Below are positions 10,940-21,390 of a stretch of 64,000 nucleotides of DNA, one piece after another. The position numbers and the translations under genes are program-made. Location: assembly GCA_946122785.1 (NCBI GenBank), contig CAMGYJ010000006.1, forward strand, positions 40,134,066-40,198,065, given 5' to 3'. Numbering within the stretch: the first letter of the stretch is position 1; each line of letters opens with the position of its first letter. The stretch comes from Linum tenue. Its lineage: Eukaryota; Streptophyta; Magnoliopsida; Malpighiales; Linaceae. The notes under the pieces are model-generated. The model ran no database searches. It saw only the letters and a program-made list of their open reading frames with translations, and was not told the origin of the DNA.

Positions 10940-10990
10940 GCTTGGAGCCTTGATTTATGCCCAAATTTCAAAAATTTGAGGGCTCCAAGC
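10940..10990 (+). promoter_or_regulatory. Conserved two-stage RNA hairpin (E)
   Basis: The outer arms GCTTGGAGCC (10940-10949) and GGCTCCAAGC (10981-10990) pair perfectly over 10 bp. Inside, CAAATTT and AAATTTG form a second stem. The same structure lies downstream of the CATTG hairpin in F, J (twice) and K. Confidence 0.7.
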
Positions 10991-12530
10991 AATGTTTGCA
11001 TGATCAAAGGGCCGGTGTGTGGGAAATTCTCGTGTTTATTGGCATTGATCTTGAATTGTTAAATGTGATCGAGTATATCCTATGATGATGACTAAGAGGT
11101 TCATTAGGATTGTGAAAAATTATAGTTCTCATGTGTGCATAAATGTATGGATGTTTTGACTCGATTACCTGTTGATTACAATTGATTTGCATCGTGTTTT
11201 TGAATTGGAATAGATGGTTGGGTGACTAGGTAGACAATGTGAGTTTTGAGCCGATCGTTTTCTTCTTGTGTGCTTAGATCCCTCTTACCATGGCGAGTAA
11301 CATCACAGTTGTCACTAGTGAGTATGATGGAGGCATAGGATTAGTCCACGCCCAAATGTTGATTGTCCTGAAATGTGTTATCCAATAGTTAACCCCTTTG
11401 AGGCTTGTGACTTCGAGGGTCGTTCTTAAGTTAGGAGCTTCGTTCTTGTGAGCTTAATGGTGTTGATAGATCGACCCCCAATCCTTTCTTCGTGTCTAAA
11501 CACGAGACATCCTTGTGTCCCGGAGCTCTCACCTTTAAGTTTCCATAGAGGTTCTACATAGGAGGTTTGTGTGTGGTTCTTGCTAGGAATGAGAAAATGA
11601 AGTGTAGTGTTGGAGCGAGTTCTTCTAAAAGAGAGCATTGGTCATTAAATTTATAGGTGGCAAGTGTTTTTACTCTCTAGTACCCCCTCAAAAATAACAG
11701 AAAAAGAAAGAAAAGAAAAGAGAAAAGAAAAGAAAAAGAGGTAATAAATTGGGGTAAATAAAGTAAAGAGTGTCATGAAAAATCAAAGTACATGCTCTAG
11801 GAGGGGTTTCTTGGCACCCAAGCCATTGAAACCCCCACATTGTTTTAGAACTCCTTCACTACCAAACCTTAATGTGCTAGCAAGAGTTGACCGAGGAAGA
11901 GTGCTTTGATGTAGTTCACGATGGGTGATAATTTGGAAAGGAGAGATAAGGTTTTTGGCCGATTCTAGTGGCCTTGGGTTGCAGAGAAGGGTTTTAGTAA
12001 AAAACATAGAACCTTCGGGTTTAGGTTGAAGATGTAGAACCTCAAGTCATGATTGCCACCACCCAAAAAGCCTTTTTCCCATGTCCAAGACAATTGCCAC
12101 TCATCTGAACCCGTGTCTAAGACCTCCGGACAAGCTAGTGGTGACAACCATCCCGTGAATTCTAGCATGTAGAGGTTACCGTCGTGGTATTGAGACGATA
12201 CGACCGAGAGTTTATGATTGTGCATGCCATATCATATCCCTGTGAGGACCTTTGTTGCCTTTCCATTTGTTCCTCGGACTTGAATTCCATGCATGGTTGG
12301 TTGTGGTTGATAAGTGGCCTTGTTGAGACTTGCATTGATCCATGAACAAAGTGAGAACTTTCCATTTGCTCGCTTTTGGTGGATTCAAATGTCGTTTGTG
12401 GTGGATGTCGGTATTGCTTGCAACGGTCCATGTATTGATTGCCAATAGCCATTGAGAATTCCCACTTTGTGCCCTTTGAGTTGTCCCCAATGTATTTGTG
12501 TAGATTGAAATATTACCTTGTGTGAAATGG

Positions 12531-12568
12531 TTTGCTTGGGGACAAGCAAATGTCTAAGTGTGGGGGAG
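12531..12568 (+). promoter_or_regulatory. GNRA-loop hairpin and 3' PPT of element E
   Basis: TTTGCTTGGGGACAAGCAAA (12531-12550) is a perfect 8-bp stem with loop GGGA, a GNRA tetraloop. Six bases later the polypurine tract AAGTGTGGGGGAG (12556-12568) abuts the LTR start TGATTC. The PPT primes plus-strand DNA synthesis. The same hairpin-PPT pair precedes the F and J LTRs. Confidence 0.8.
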
Positions 12569-14078
12569 TGATTCGGGCCTAATTGTACATGTTTTGCCCC
12601 CATTTTCCATTGTCGTTTGTGGCAACTTTGCTCCTAAAAGTTTATTTTTACACTAGGTTTCTCGTATTTTAGTGTGTTTCACGACTTAACAGGTGAAACC
12701 AGTCTCGCAGTCGAAAGTTGGACGAAAAGGATCGAAAACAGGGAGAAGAAGTAAAAAAGGGCGAGATCACGGTTTTCTTGGGCTGTTCACGGTCTTACAT
12801 GACCGTGAAGAAGAGCCATTGGCCATGAACCTTGAGCCGTCTAGAGCCAAAATGCAAGTTACTGACGCAAGACGTGTTCACGGTCACTAAGACCGTGAAC
12901 AAGAGCTGTGAACCGTGAACACAAGGAAGCAAAGAAGTGCGTTTCGGCGCCCCATTGGAGTTCACGGACGCGTTTTAGTGTTCACGGCCATGAATTGGAG
13001 CCGCGAACACAACCCGTTCCCTGTTTAAAAGCTGAGCTGAAAGGAAGAGAGAGGGGGGAGCCCATTTGAGTGAGAAAGTCTTCTTCTGATTTCTAGAAGA
13101 GAAACACGAACCAAGGAAGAAGGAGACTAGTGTTTTGCTCCAAGGTGGATTTTGGGAAGATTTTCTCCGAGGAAAGTTCAACACAAGGGCCAAAAAGATT
13201 GGAAGCCTCCTCCAAGATGGTTTCTACCCCTTCTCCTTGTGTTTCTCCCATCTCTAGCATGGAGTAGAATTCTATTCACTTGGATATTGTGAAACCCTAA
13301 CTCTACCATGTAGTTTTCTTTTATACGAATTGAATGATTTTCATTGGATATTGTTTAATTCAAATGATTGAAGTATTATTCATCTAGATTGTGCATGTTT
13401 GTGCTAAGCATCCTTAAGTTTGTGCATGTCTATGCTTAGCAACCTAAGGATTGTACATGTCTATGCTTAGCAATCTAATTAGCCACTTAACCTAGTCTAG
13501 AGAGGGAAAACCCCCTTCCAAGGGAGTATCAATTGAGTTGGTATCCCTAGGGCTTTTCTAGTCTTCTAACTAGGTTAATTTAGGGCAAACCTCAATATTG
13601 GATTAAGCAATTTGGTTAAGCGCGATTAAGCCGCCCAACCCTTGGGTTGAGTGAGGGAGTAAGTGAACCATTGATTGCCTAAACCGAGAGGGCCTAGTGA
13701 CAACCTATAATGCATTCCTCGGTTTAGCAATCATGAGTGTGGTCGACGACCATATTTGCGTACCCTAGCGGTTAGTGATCACCTTGCCCGTAGCAATCAT
13801 TTCGGTTCGCATATCAAGGTAGTAGTTAGGGGGAAGCGACACCCGAGTGATCCTTCCACAAAATAGCTTTCAAAACCATTCACCTTTGTCTTGTTTTACT
13901 TTAATTAGCAAACTTTTCAACCAAAATCTTATTGCTAGATAATGATTCAAATGACTGAAGTAGGGGTAGACGGACCAGCACGAGTTGATATTTAAACATA
14001 CTTATCATGTACTGCACCCGACTAAGGTTTATACTTAGACCTTAGGCGGGAAATTATTATGGTATTCGGGACGAGTCA
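12569..14078 (+). repeat. 3' LTR of element E
   Basis: Begins TGATTCGGGCC after the PPT and ends ...GACGAGTCA at 14078. In order it carries the 'cactaggtttctcg' start, the palindrome module (12790-13015), a TATA-like TTTAAAA (13024-13030), the ATG-poor leader, the minisatellite (13385-13475), and the landmark 'ttagggggaagcgac'. Immediately after 14078 the sequence changes to the antisense C-terminus of the A ORF, so E lies inside or against A. The 5' LTR of E is not present. Confidence 0.85.
12790..13015 (+). promoter_or_regulatory. Inverted-repeat promoter module in E LTR
   Basis: A cluster of TTCACGG/CCGTGAA half-sites. The best pair is GTTCACGGTC (12876-12885) and GACCGTGAAC (12891-12900), 10-bp perfect arms around a 5-base spacer. 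The cluster ends about 10 bp before the TATA-like box, so it sits in the U3 promoter. Equivalent clusters occur in LTRs L, A, H, F and I. Confidence 0.7.
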
Positions 14079-14952
14079 AGGCGATGGAGCGCGGGACACC
14101 GGCGACGGCCGGGTGCTCAAGCAAGGGGCTGCTTTGCTGGTGGGCCCTATGGATCAGGCTCCACTGGAGCCCGGTCGACAGCTGGTCTGATGCCTCCTGA
14201 TGATCGGAGTCCCTCGAGGTACTCCACTCCTTGCTCTCCCTGGAGTACCAGCTTCTGGTTGTAAAGGGTCGCCACTAGGAAGGGCTCCGTCCTCCCGACA
14301 TTGGTGCACCGAGCCCGATCCACGTGGAAGTGTCGTCTCATCCTCGTAATGAGGCCCCCCATATGCATGGTATCCACTTTGTTCCGTCCCAGACACCGTG
14401 CGAAAGATTTAGCGATCAGAGATCCCAGATGGATCAGCTCCGCTGGACTCCTCATGGAGTAGAGGGCAATTAGCCCTCTGTTCGTCATCAGATGGCCTGA
14501 TAGCAGGCTGGGGACGACCGAGCGGGTGAGCAAAGTGTGGAGGATCCTCCAAGTGGTCCTCAGTTTCACCGCATTGGTGCGGCTCACCTCAAACTCGTCT
14601 TGCTCGTGCTTGGGGCGACAAAGGCATCGTAGGTCAGCACTCGTGACTGACCTCCTAGCATAAACTCCACGTGTGGGAAGCTCTTCTTGCTGGCCGGGAC
14701 GACGTGGGAGAATGCGGAGTGGAACTCCACGCAGATCTCATGGTAAATCTGCTCATCCACCGTCAGGAGCTGGCACCACTGGGTGTGACAAAGCACTCCG
14801 GACATCGCAGCTCGACACCTAAACAGATTGAACATGTCCAGGTCCAGCCGCCAATGGGGCCCAATTGGGCTGTTTCTCGGGTAGGCGAACTTGTCGTCGA
14901 ACTCCAGGTGATGCACCAGATAGCTGATGTACTCGTGCTCCAAGTTAACCAT
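14079..14952 (-). pseudogene. ATHILA ORF-1-like 3' ORF of element A
   Basis: The start is placed at the ATG 14952-14950, which directly follows the predicted splice acceptor TGTGCAG|G. The first frame (to 14584) reads MVNLEHEYISYLVHHLEFDD, HWRLDLDMFNLFRCRAAMSG, HEICVEFHSAFSHVVP and VEFMLGGQSRVLTYDAF; a frameshift near 14587, with loss of a short segment, leads to WRILHTLLTRSV, LIALYSMRSPAEL, LIAKSFARCLGRN, MGGLITRMRRHF. This is the best-preserved copy of the ORF in the window. It lacks obvious membrane segments. It runs into the E LTR at 14079, losing its end. Family assignment is by motif order to ATHILA ORF-1 / plant transposon protein families; function unknown. Confidence 0.75.
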
Positions 14953-14953
14953 C

Positions 14954-15229
14954 CTGCACAAATCAGCAAACAAGCACCATACGTGGAAAGAATCATTAGA
15001 TAATTCTCATTGGGAGGAAAAGAGATCCCCCCCACACTTATATTTCCACCAAGGATATCAAATATTTAATCTTAAGCACATCGTCTCATGCATTAACATT
15101 ATACCATTCAATCGACCTAATTCTCCTAATTCCTTGCCCTAATTATAGGTTCAACATTCAAAGCATGAAAATCATTCTCACTTCACTACCTAATCCGATT
15201 CTCCAATAAGGTAGAATTGAAAAACCAAC
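14954..15229 (-). other. Putative intron before the A 3' ORF
   Basis: On the minus strand it starts GTTGGT after CTCCAG and ends TTTGTGCAG before GATGG, 276 bp. Both ends match the E equivalent although the interior differs in length (458 bp in E), the pattern expected of an intron with conserved splice sites. Confidence 0.5.
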
Positions 15230-15571
15230 CTGGAGACGCAAGTAGGACGTAGGAGGAAGTGAGGTGCAGGCGAGGAAGGCGAAAAATGGCCAAAAAATAG
15301 GCCGGAGAGGGGTCGCCAGAGCTTCGTCGAAAGCTCGTCAGAGACTCCCCGCCGGCGACTTGAATGGAAAAAACTTTCCCCAAATATCCCCAAAATCGCA
15401 ACACAGGCCGGTTTTGACGAGGGGAGAATGGGTATGAAGTAGGTTTTGAGTTTTGCTCGCCAGAAATGGGTGAAAAATGGAAAATCCATCCCAATTTCGC
15501 GGTTTTCTGGCGAGAATACGAATTTCCCGGTGAGTATTGGGTCGTGAAGTGAAGAGTTACCGTTCACGCCC
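15230..15571 (-). other. Putative leader exon of the A 3' ORF transcript
   Basis: Lies between the internal TATA box and the predicted donor. It is similar in sequence to the E and F leaders (9112-9407 and 37611-37950). Frames of 102 and 125 residues occur here but the aligned leaders do not preserve a common frame. Confidence 0.5.
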
Positions 15572-15579
15572 CTTTTATA
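15572..15579 (-). promoter_or_regulatory. Internal TATA box (A)
   Basis: TATAAAAG on the minus strand within CCTATAAAAGGGGCG, about 620 bp upstream of the ORF ATG and just downstream of an inverted-repeat cluster. F has the same box at 37953-37960. Confidence 0.65.
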
Positions 15580-15589
15580 GGCAAAACAC

Positions 15590-15780
15590 GGAGTTCACGG
15601 ACGCACTACCTTGTTCACGCTCTTAGAGACCGTGAACACTCAAATCCGTCTGTGAACTGGGGTTGGTCAACAGGTGGTGAACAAGCAGAAGCGCCCAGTT
15701 CACGGACGCGTTTGCCTGTTCACGGTCTTCTAAGATCGTGAACTCAGCAATCCGTTCGTGAACTTCAGTGAAAACAAGGT
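15590..15780 (-). promoter_or_regulatory. Internal inverted-repeat promoter module (A)
   Basis: Two clear pairs of TTCACGG-type arms: 15613-15622 with 15628-15637, and 15718-15727 with 15734-15743, plus single half-sites. The module has the same consensus as the A LTR cluster (19545-19775) but lies between gag-PR and the 3' ORF, immediately upstream of a TATA box. Confidence 0.65.
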
Positions 15781-15949
15781 ACTTCTGAGAAAAAATTGAC
15801 TCAACCTATTCCAGCATGCATCCTAATCGATCACAACACATACTTAAAATGCAAAACCACAAAACTTGGCATGGAGAAACCACTTGACCACTTGAACTCT
15901 TCACTTGACACAAAAACAAAAATAAGGAAAAGAAAAAACACATCCATTC

Positions 15950-15970
15950 GGTTGCCTCCCAACAAGCGCT
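15950..15970 (-). other. Conserved AAGCGCTT..GGGAGGCAACC motif (A)
   Basis: The minus strand contains AGCGCTTGTTGGGAGGCAACC, found at the same relative place (end of the gag/pol region) in C, F, G and J. Read in one frame it encodes ALVGRQP, so it may be the coding end of the polyprotein or a nucleic-acid signal. From here to 15781 no other feature is visible. Confidence 0.6.
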
Positions 15971-16049
15971 AAGTTATTGTCATTAGATTGACGGTTGGGG
16001 ATCAATCACGTCTTGGAACGTGATGCCAGCGGGAGTGGATCCACCAGAT

Positions 16050-18353
16050 TCTCAGGGTGAGGCTTGTAGCCTCCCATTTTAATCTCCATGAGTTGGCCCT
16101 CTTAGTGGACCAACTTAGCTTTGGCCTTCTCCTTCCTTTGGGACAAAGCTTCCTTCATCTTCTGCCTCCAAGCACTCTTCCTCTTTTCCTTCGGCATAGT
16201 ACCCTCCTTGACTTCCTGCTCAACATTACCACAAGCAACACAAGTAATAGTGGGGTTTGCCTTGAGAGACTCTCCTCCACTCACATTCACATCCTTCGAA
16301 ACCAACTCCTTCCCTTCCTCACTTCTAGCCCTAGGGTCAATTTCAAGGTCCCCTTATTAACGTCTATCGATGCCTTGGCGGTGGCGAGGAATGGACGACC
16401 GAGTATGAGCGGCATATCCGAGTCCTCGCTTATATCGAGAATCATGGGCATCACATTAACACTAGCTCCTAGGTCCGCCAAGGCATTGTCTATATGATGG
16501 TTACTAATACCAAGAAGGATATTAAAGCTATATGGGTCGGACCGCTTTTTGGGCAAGCGGTTGAGGAGGAATGCCGAACACTCCTCGCCAAGAGTCACGT
16601 TGGCGAGGCCTTCAAGCTTTGGCTTCTTGGTGAGTAATCCTTTGAGGTACTTGGCATATCTTGGCATTTGAGCCATGGCTTCAAGGAAAGGGATATTGAG
16701 GTGGAGGGTGTGGAGCATTTCCATAAAACCTCCACACTCGTTCTCCAACATCTCCTTGTACATCCTCGTGGGGAAAGAAAGAGGTGGCTTGTACTCAAAC
16801 ACCGGAGGTGGTGTCGGCGATGCCTTCCTTGACGCTTTCCTCTCTCTCCTCGAGGGCCCTTTCTCTCCATTCTTTGGGTTGGGATCTTCCTTCTCAATCA
16901 CTTCTTTAGCGGCGACGCCTGGAGTCACCTTTCCATTTCCCACTTGAATTGCATTCAACCTGGCATGATCCTTGGGGTTCGCCACGGTTTGGGAAGGTAG
17001 GGCTCCCTTTGTTCTCTCGGTGAGGATCCCGGAAAGATTGCCGATTTTCACTTCCAAGCTTTGGAGGCGTGCTTGATGGCTTCGAAGTCCCGCCTCGATC
17101 GATGTAAATTCGGTAGTCGCCACATCCATGAATTGCTCAATCATCTCGAACTTTTGAGCACTCGTGCTCACGAAGGTGTTCAGTAGGTCCTCAAGCTTGG
17201 ATAGCTTGTTGGGTTGTTGTTGTTGTTGTTGAAAACCCTTGATCACCTTGTGCAAGATATGTTTGTTGGAAGTTTGAGCTGTGGACTTGAGGCCTTTGTT
17301 GGATGAAGGTTGGGCGAGGTTGATAATTGGCCGTAGGGTCTTGTAAACCCGGGGGCCTCGGATTAGTCGGTGATGACCAAGCAAAATTGGGGTGGTTCCA
17401 CCATCTGGGATTATAAGTATTGGTATACGGACTATTAGCCCTAGCATTTGCCACGAAATTGACTTGCTCCTCCGGAGTGGTTGCCTCCTTCATTGCTTGG
17501 CACTCCGCCATCTCATGGTTAGTGCTCGAACACCAATCACAAGACATCACCGGCCTATTTCCTTGCTTCTTATCTTCAAGAATTACCTCTATCAACTTGT
17601 CCATTTCGCCTCAAGTGAAGCACTCACTCCCGCACTTCTCACTCCCCTATCATTGCTTTTCCTCCCACTTCTCGTCAAACCCCATTCGTACCCCTTGAGG
17701 GCCATTTCTTCAAGTAGCTCGGTCACTTGGGTTGGAGTCATATTCATCAATTTCCCTTGACATAGTGAGTCAGTGAGAATCTTGTCTTCTTGGATTAGAC
17801 CACCGTAGAAAGTTTCAATCCGACACTGTTCTTCGAACCCATAGAGAGGGCATTGAAAACAATAATTGGAGTATCTCTCCCTAGCATCCCTCAATGTCGC
17901 ATCTTCTTATTGTTCGAAATGGGTAATCTTCTTTCTCCACTTGGTCGGAGTGCTTTCCCTGAAAGCGAAATAGGGGAAAAGCCTCAATTGCAAAGGCTTA
18001 GTCGACATACCATTGATCTTCAAGCTGCTAGTGAGCTCCAGGAATCTTTGCACGTGCTCTCTTGGTGACTCGGTCGCATGACCGTGGAACAAAACATTGT
18101 TCTGTATCATGGTCACTAGCGCCGGCTTGATCTCGAAATTGTTGGCCGCCACAGGAGCGTGTAGGATTGGCGATTGAATGTCCGCTGGTCGTGGGGCCAT
18201 ATAGTATCCCATTGTCCTCGGGGCTTCCTCTTCCACCGCCGCATCGTTTAGATTACGAGCTTGGGCGGCTCCCCCTTCTCTTTGGTTCCACACCATTTCC
18301 ACTGTAATGTCGGGTTCACCTTCCACTTCTTAAACTTCTACTCCACTAACACT
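16050..18353 (-). pseudogene. Gag-protease of pol-less element A
   Basis: Several shifted frames on the minus strand together give a gag (YYMAPRPADIQSPILHAPVAANNF, FEEQCRIETFYGGLIQEDK), a CCHC knuckle (CDWCSSTNHEMAEC), a Gln-rich linker from a TTG run (17213-17232), a spacer with TERTKGALPSQT, and a protease remnant with the DLGAS active-site box and the LILGRPFLATA flap-end motif. In the protease about 50 residues between these two boxes are missing. A further deletion removes about 35 residues of gag near 17930. No RT, RNase H or integrase follows: the frame runs into a short basic tail and then the ALVGRQP motif. The element was therefore non-autonomous. Confidence 0.8.
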
Positions 18354-18534
18354 GGGACCAAATTGTTGTCCCCTTTCTTCACTTATTCTCCTTGCCTCCG
18401 CTAGCTCCCTCTCTCCGTACACACACTCAAGAGACAACACCAAGTCTAGCACAAGCAAAGAACACACACTTTAAAAACTGGTAATTAAAAGCTAGATTAA
18501 CACCAAACAATTTTTTCAAGATAACAGACCATTG

Positions 18535-18552
18535 TCCCCGGCAATGGCGCCA
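18535..18552 (-). other. PBS of element A, tRNA-Asp
   Basis: Minus strand TGGCGCCATTGCCGGGGA, one mismatch to the complement of the plant tRNA-Asp 3' end. It lies six bases from the LTR end TGAGTCG. Confidence 0.85.
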
Positions 18553-18558
18553 AAAACT

Positions 18559-19961
18559 TGAGTCGTCTCGAATATCACAATTAATTCCCGCCTAAGGTCC
18601 AAGTATAAACCTTAGTCGGGTGTAATACAAGGCAAGTGTGTTAAAATATCAACTCGGGCATGTCCGTGTACCCCTACTTCAGTTGTTTGAAACATTATCT
18701 AGCGAATCATTTTTGGTTGAAAAGTTTGCTAATTAAAGTAAAGCAATGCAAAAGTAAATGGTTTTGAAAGATCTTTGTGAGAAGGATCGCTTGGGTGTTG
18801 ATTCCCCCTAACTACTACCATGGTATGTGAATCGAAGTGATTGCTATGAGCAAGGTGACCGCAAACCGCTAGGGGATGCAAATATGGTCGTAGACCACAC
18901 TCTCGATTACCAAACCGAGGGATACATTATAGGCTCTTCAAGAGGCCCTCTCGGTTAAGGCAATCGATGGTTGACTTACTCCCTCTCTCAACCCAATGGT
19001 TGGTCGGCTTAATCGCGCTTAACCAAATTGTTTAATTCAACTTAGAGGTTTGCCCTACATTAACCTAGATAGGTGGCTTAGAAAGCCCTAGGAATTCCAA
19101 CTCAATTGAGCGTCCCTTGAAAGGTGGTATTCCCTCACTGATCTAGGTTAAAATAGCCAATTAGATTGAAAAATACCTCAGTCATTGAATCAAACAACAT
19201 CCATAAACAATCATTCAATTCACATATAAAAAACTACATGGTAAATAGTTAGGGTTTCACCGCACCCAAGTGAAGAAGGAAACTACTCCATGCTAGAAAG
19301 GGGAGAAACACAAGAGGAAGAGGTAGAAAAAATCATGGAGATGCTTCCAATCTTCTTTGAGCTTGTGATGAACTTCTCATGGGGAGAATCTTCCCAATTC
19401 ACCACTTGGAGAAAACCCTAGCCTTCTTCCTTCGTTGGTTCGTTATTTCTCTCTCTAAAATCTGAAGAAGGCACTTTCTCACTCTTGGACTCTCCCTTCT
19501 CTCTTCCTTTCATCTCTACTTTTAAACAGGGATCGGGCTCAGTTCACAGCCTTAGTTCACGGCCTTGAACTCAACGTTGGCGTCCAAACGCACCGCTTCG
19601 CTTGCACGGGTTCACGGGCAACAGCTCTAGTTTACGGTCTTAGTGACCGTGAACTCTTCTCGCGTCAGTAACTTTAGATTTCGCCCTGGACGCATGGGTG
19701 TTCACGGGCAACAGCTCCTCTTCACGGTCTTAGCAGACTGTGAACATCCAAGATAAACTGTGAACTGCCAGTTTTTTACCTCTTCTCCCGATTTTCGCTC
19801 CTTTTCGTCCAACTTTCGACTCCGGGGCTGGTTTCACCTGTTAAATCCTGAAACATGCCAAAACAAAAGAAATCTCGCGTAAAACCACCATTTTATGAGC
19901 ACAATTTCCAAAAACGCCTACGAAAAACGGGGGTAAAATATGTACAATTAGGCTCGAATCA
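18559..19961 (-). repeat. 5' LTR of element A (1403 bp)
   Basis: In the sense direction it begins TGATTCGAGCC at 19961 and ends ...GACTCA at 18559, next to the PBS spacer. It has the palindrome module (19545-19775, for example around 19631-19653), a TATA-like TTTAAAA near 19519-19527, and the usual landmarks, but lacks the minisatellite. On its right side lies gag of another element (H), which indicates that A inserted into H. The 3' LTR of A is not present. Confidence 0.85.
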
Positions 19962-20483
19962 AGCATCTCCGTGAAACCTCCATATTCCGCTTCCAATCTT
20001 TCCTTATGCACCTTCGTGGGAAAAGGTAGGGGTGGCGTGTACTCAACCACTGGAGGTGCCGTTGGTGATGCCTTCCTCGCCACTCCTCTACTTTCTCTCG
20101 AGGTTTCTTCTTCTCCACCCTCGGGTAGAGGGTCTTCCTTCTCGTTCACTTCATTGGCAACTACCTTCGGAGTCACCTTCCCACTTCTTAATTGAATTGC
20201 ATTCACCCGGCATGATCATTGAGGTTTGCAAAGGTTTGAGAGGCTAGGGCTCCCTTTGGTCTCTTTGTGAGGATCCCGACAAGATTTCCAATTTGCACTT
20301 CCAAATTCTGGAGACTTGCTTGTTCACTTTGGAGTCCTGCCTCAACCGATGTAAACTTGGGGGTTGCCACATCCATGAATTACTCAAGATTCTCGAACTT
20401 CTGAGAGCTTGTGCTGACAAAGGTGGTGTCGAGATCTTCAAGTTTAGAAAACTTGTCGACTTGTTGTTGTTGGAACTGCCCAA
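19962..20483 (-). pseudogene. Gag fragment of element H
   Basis: Translation gives the spacer part of an Athila-like gag closely related to A: KFSKLEDLDTTFVSTSSQKF, LQSEQASLQNLEVQIGNL, then in another frame IQLRSGKVTPKVVANEVNEK and PPLPFPTKVHKERLEAEYGGF. It has an in-frame stop and frameshifts. It is flanked by the A LTR on the left and jumps directly to internal LTR sequence on the right (20484), so PBS, leader and gag N-terminus of H have been deleted. Confidence 0.75.
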
Positions 20484-21390
20484 GTAGGCATGAAATGCCC
20501 AAGAACGCCCATCTCAAATTGAGCCTCTTAACCTAAGGAGGTTTCCTCTTTAAACTAGTCTAGGAGGCATGAAATGACCAAAAACACCCATCTCATATTG
20601 AGCCTCCTAACCTAAGGAGGTCTACTCTCTAAGCTAGGTTAGAATGACAATTAGATTGATAGGCTTTCACACAACACAATCATTTCTGAAAAATACCTCC
20701 ACATTCACATTAAAACACAACCACACAACAGTCATTCAATTCATACAAGCATTTACATAATTGTAGCTAGAGTCTACAAACACCCGAGTAAAAGAAGGGC
20801 TATTCCATAGCTAGGCAAAGGAAAACAAGGAAAAGGAGAGAAAGGACCACGAAGGGATGAAAATCTTTCCTCCTTGTTGCTTGAATCTCCCTTGAGAAGA
20901 AGAAACCTTCACTCCTCTAGCTTGAAATGAGCCCAAATACCCTTCTTCCTACTTTGAATTGGACTTTCTCTCCCTAGATTAGGAAGAGGAAACCCTAATC
21001 TCTCACTAGAAACCCTCCTTTATTCTACACACTAAAAACCTACTAAAAGCTCCCCCTCTTCCTCCTTTCAGCTCTCCATTTATAATCAGGTCGCGCCCAG
21101 TACACGGCCGTGAACATCCGAACGCGTCCATGAACTGCAGTGCTTCAATCAAAACCCCCCGCTTCACTTTCGGGGTTCACGGTCCATGGTTCCAGTTCAC
21201 GGTCTTAGCGACCGTGAACTGCCTTGGCGTCAGTAACCTTAAAAACCCCTCTAGATGCTTTGCGGTTCACGGTTTGTGGTTCTAGATCACGGGTCCTGGC
21301 GACCGTGAACTCGCACTCTGACCGTGAACTGCAGTTGAATCCTGGACGCATGCGTTTTACTATCACGGGGCAATTGTCACGGTCGCCAGG
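20484..21390 (-). repeat. LTR of element H, part 1, with a local tandem duplication
   Basis: Antisense LTR sequence with the leader and palindrome module (21098-21390; e.g. arms around 21196-21220), TATA-like ATTATAAAT near 21079-21087. At its left edge about 77 bp is repeated twice with changes (20484-20560 and 20561-20640; 'ggcatgaaatg', 'cccatctca', 'ttgagcctc'). At 21390 it is interrupted by element C and resumes at 32515. Confidence 0.75.

Larger units (their letters stand above)
10835..12530 (+). repeat. 3' untranslated region of element E
   Basis: No reliable ORF. It holds, in order, the two hairpin modules described separately, a stretch shared with 9013-9111, an A/G-rich low-complexity run (11698-11743), and a block around 12090-12200 ('catgtccaagac', 'catctgaacccgtgtctaagacct', 'gctagtggtgacaac') that is conserved in F (about 34700-34800, antisense) and K (about 63570-63700). 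The minus-strand frames of 60-96 residues here are not shared in frame with F or K and are taken as chance. Confidence 0.65.

Noticed and set aside
12212..12603. Overlapping minus-strand frames in the E 3' region
   Set aside because: Antisense to the conserved non-coding block and PPT; not preserved in frame in F or K.
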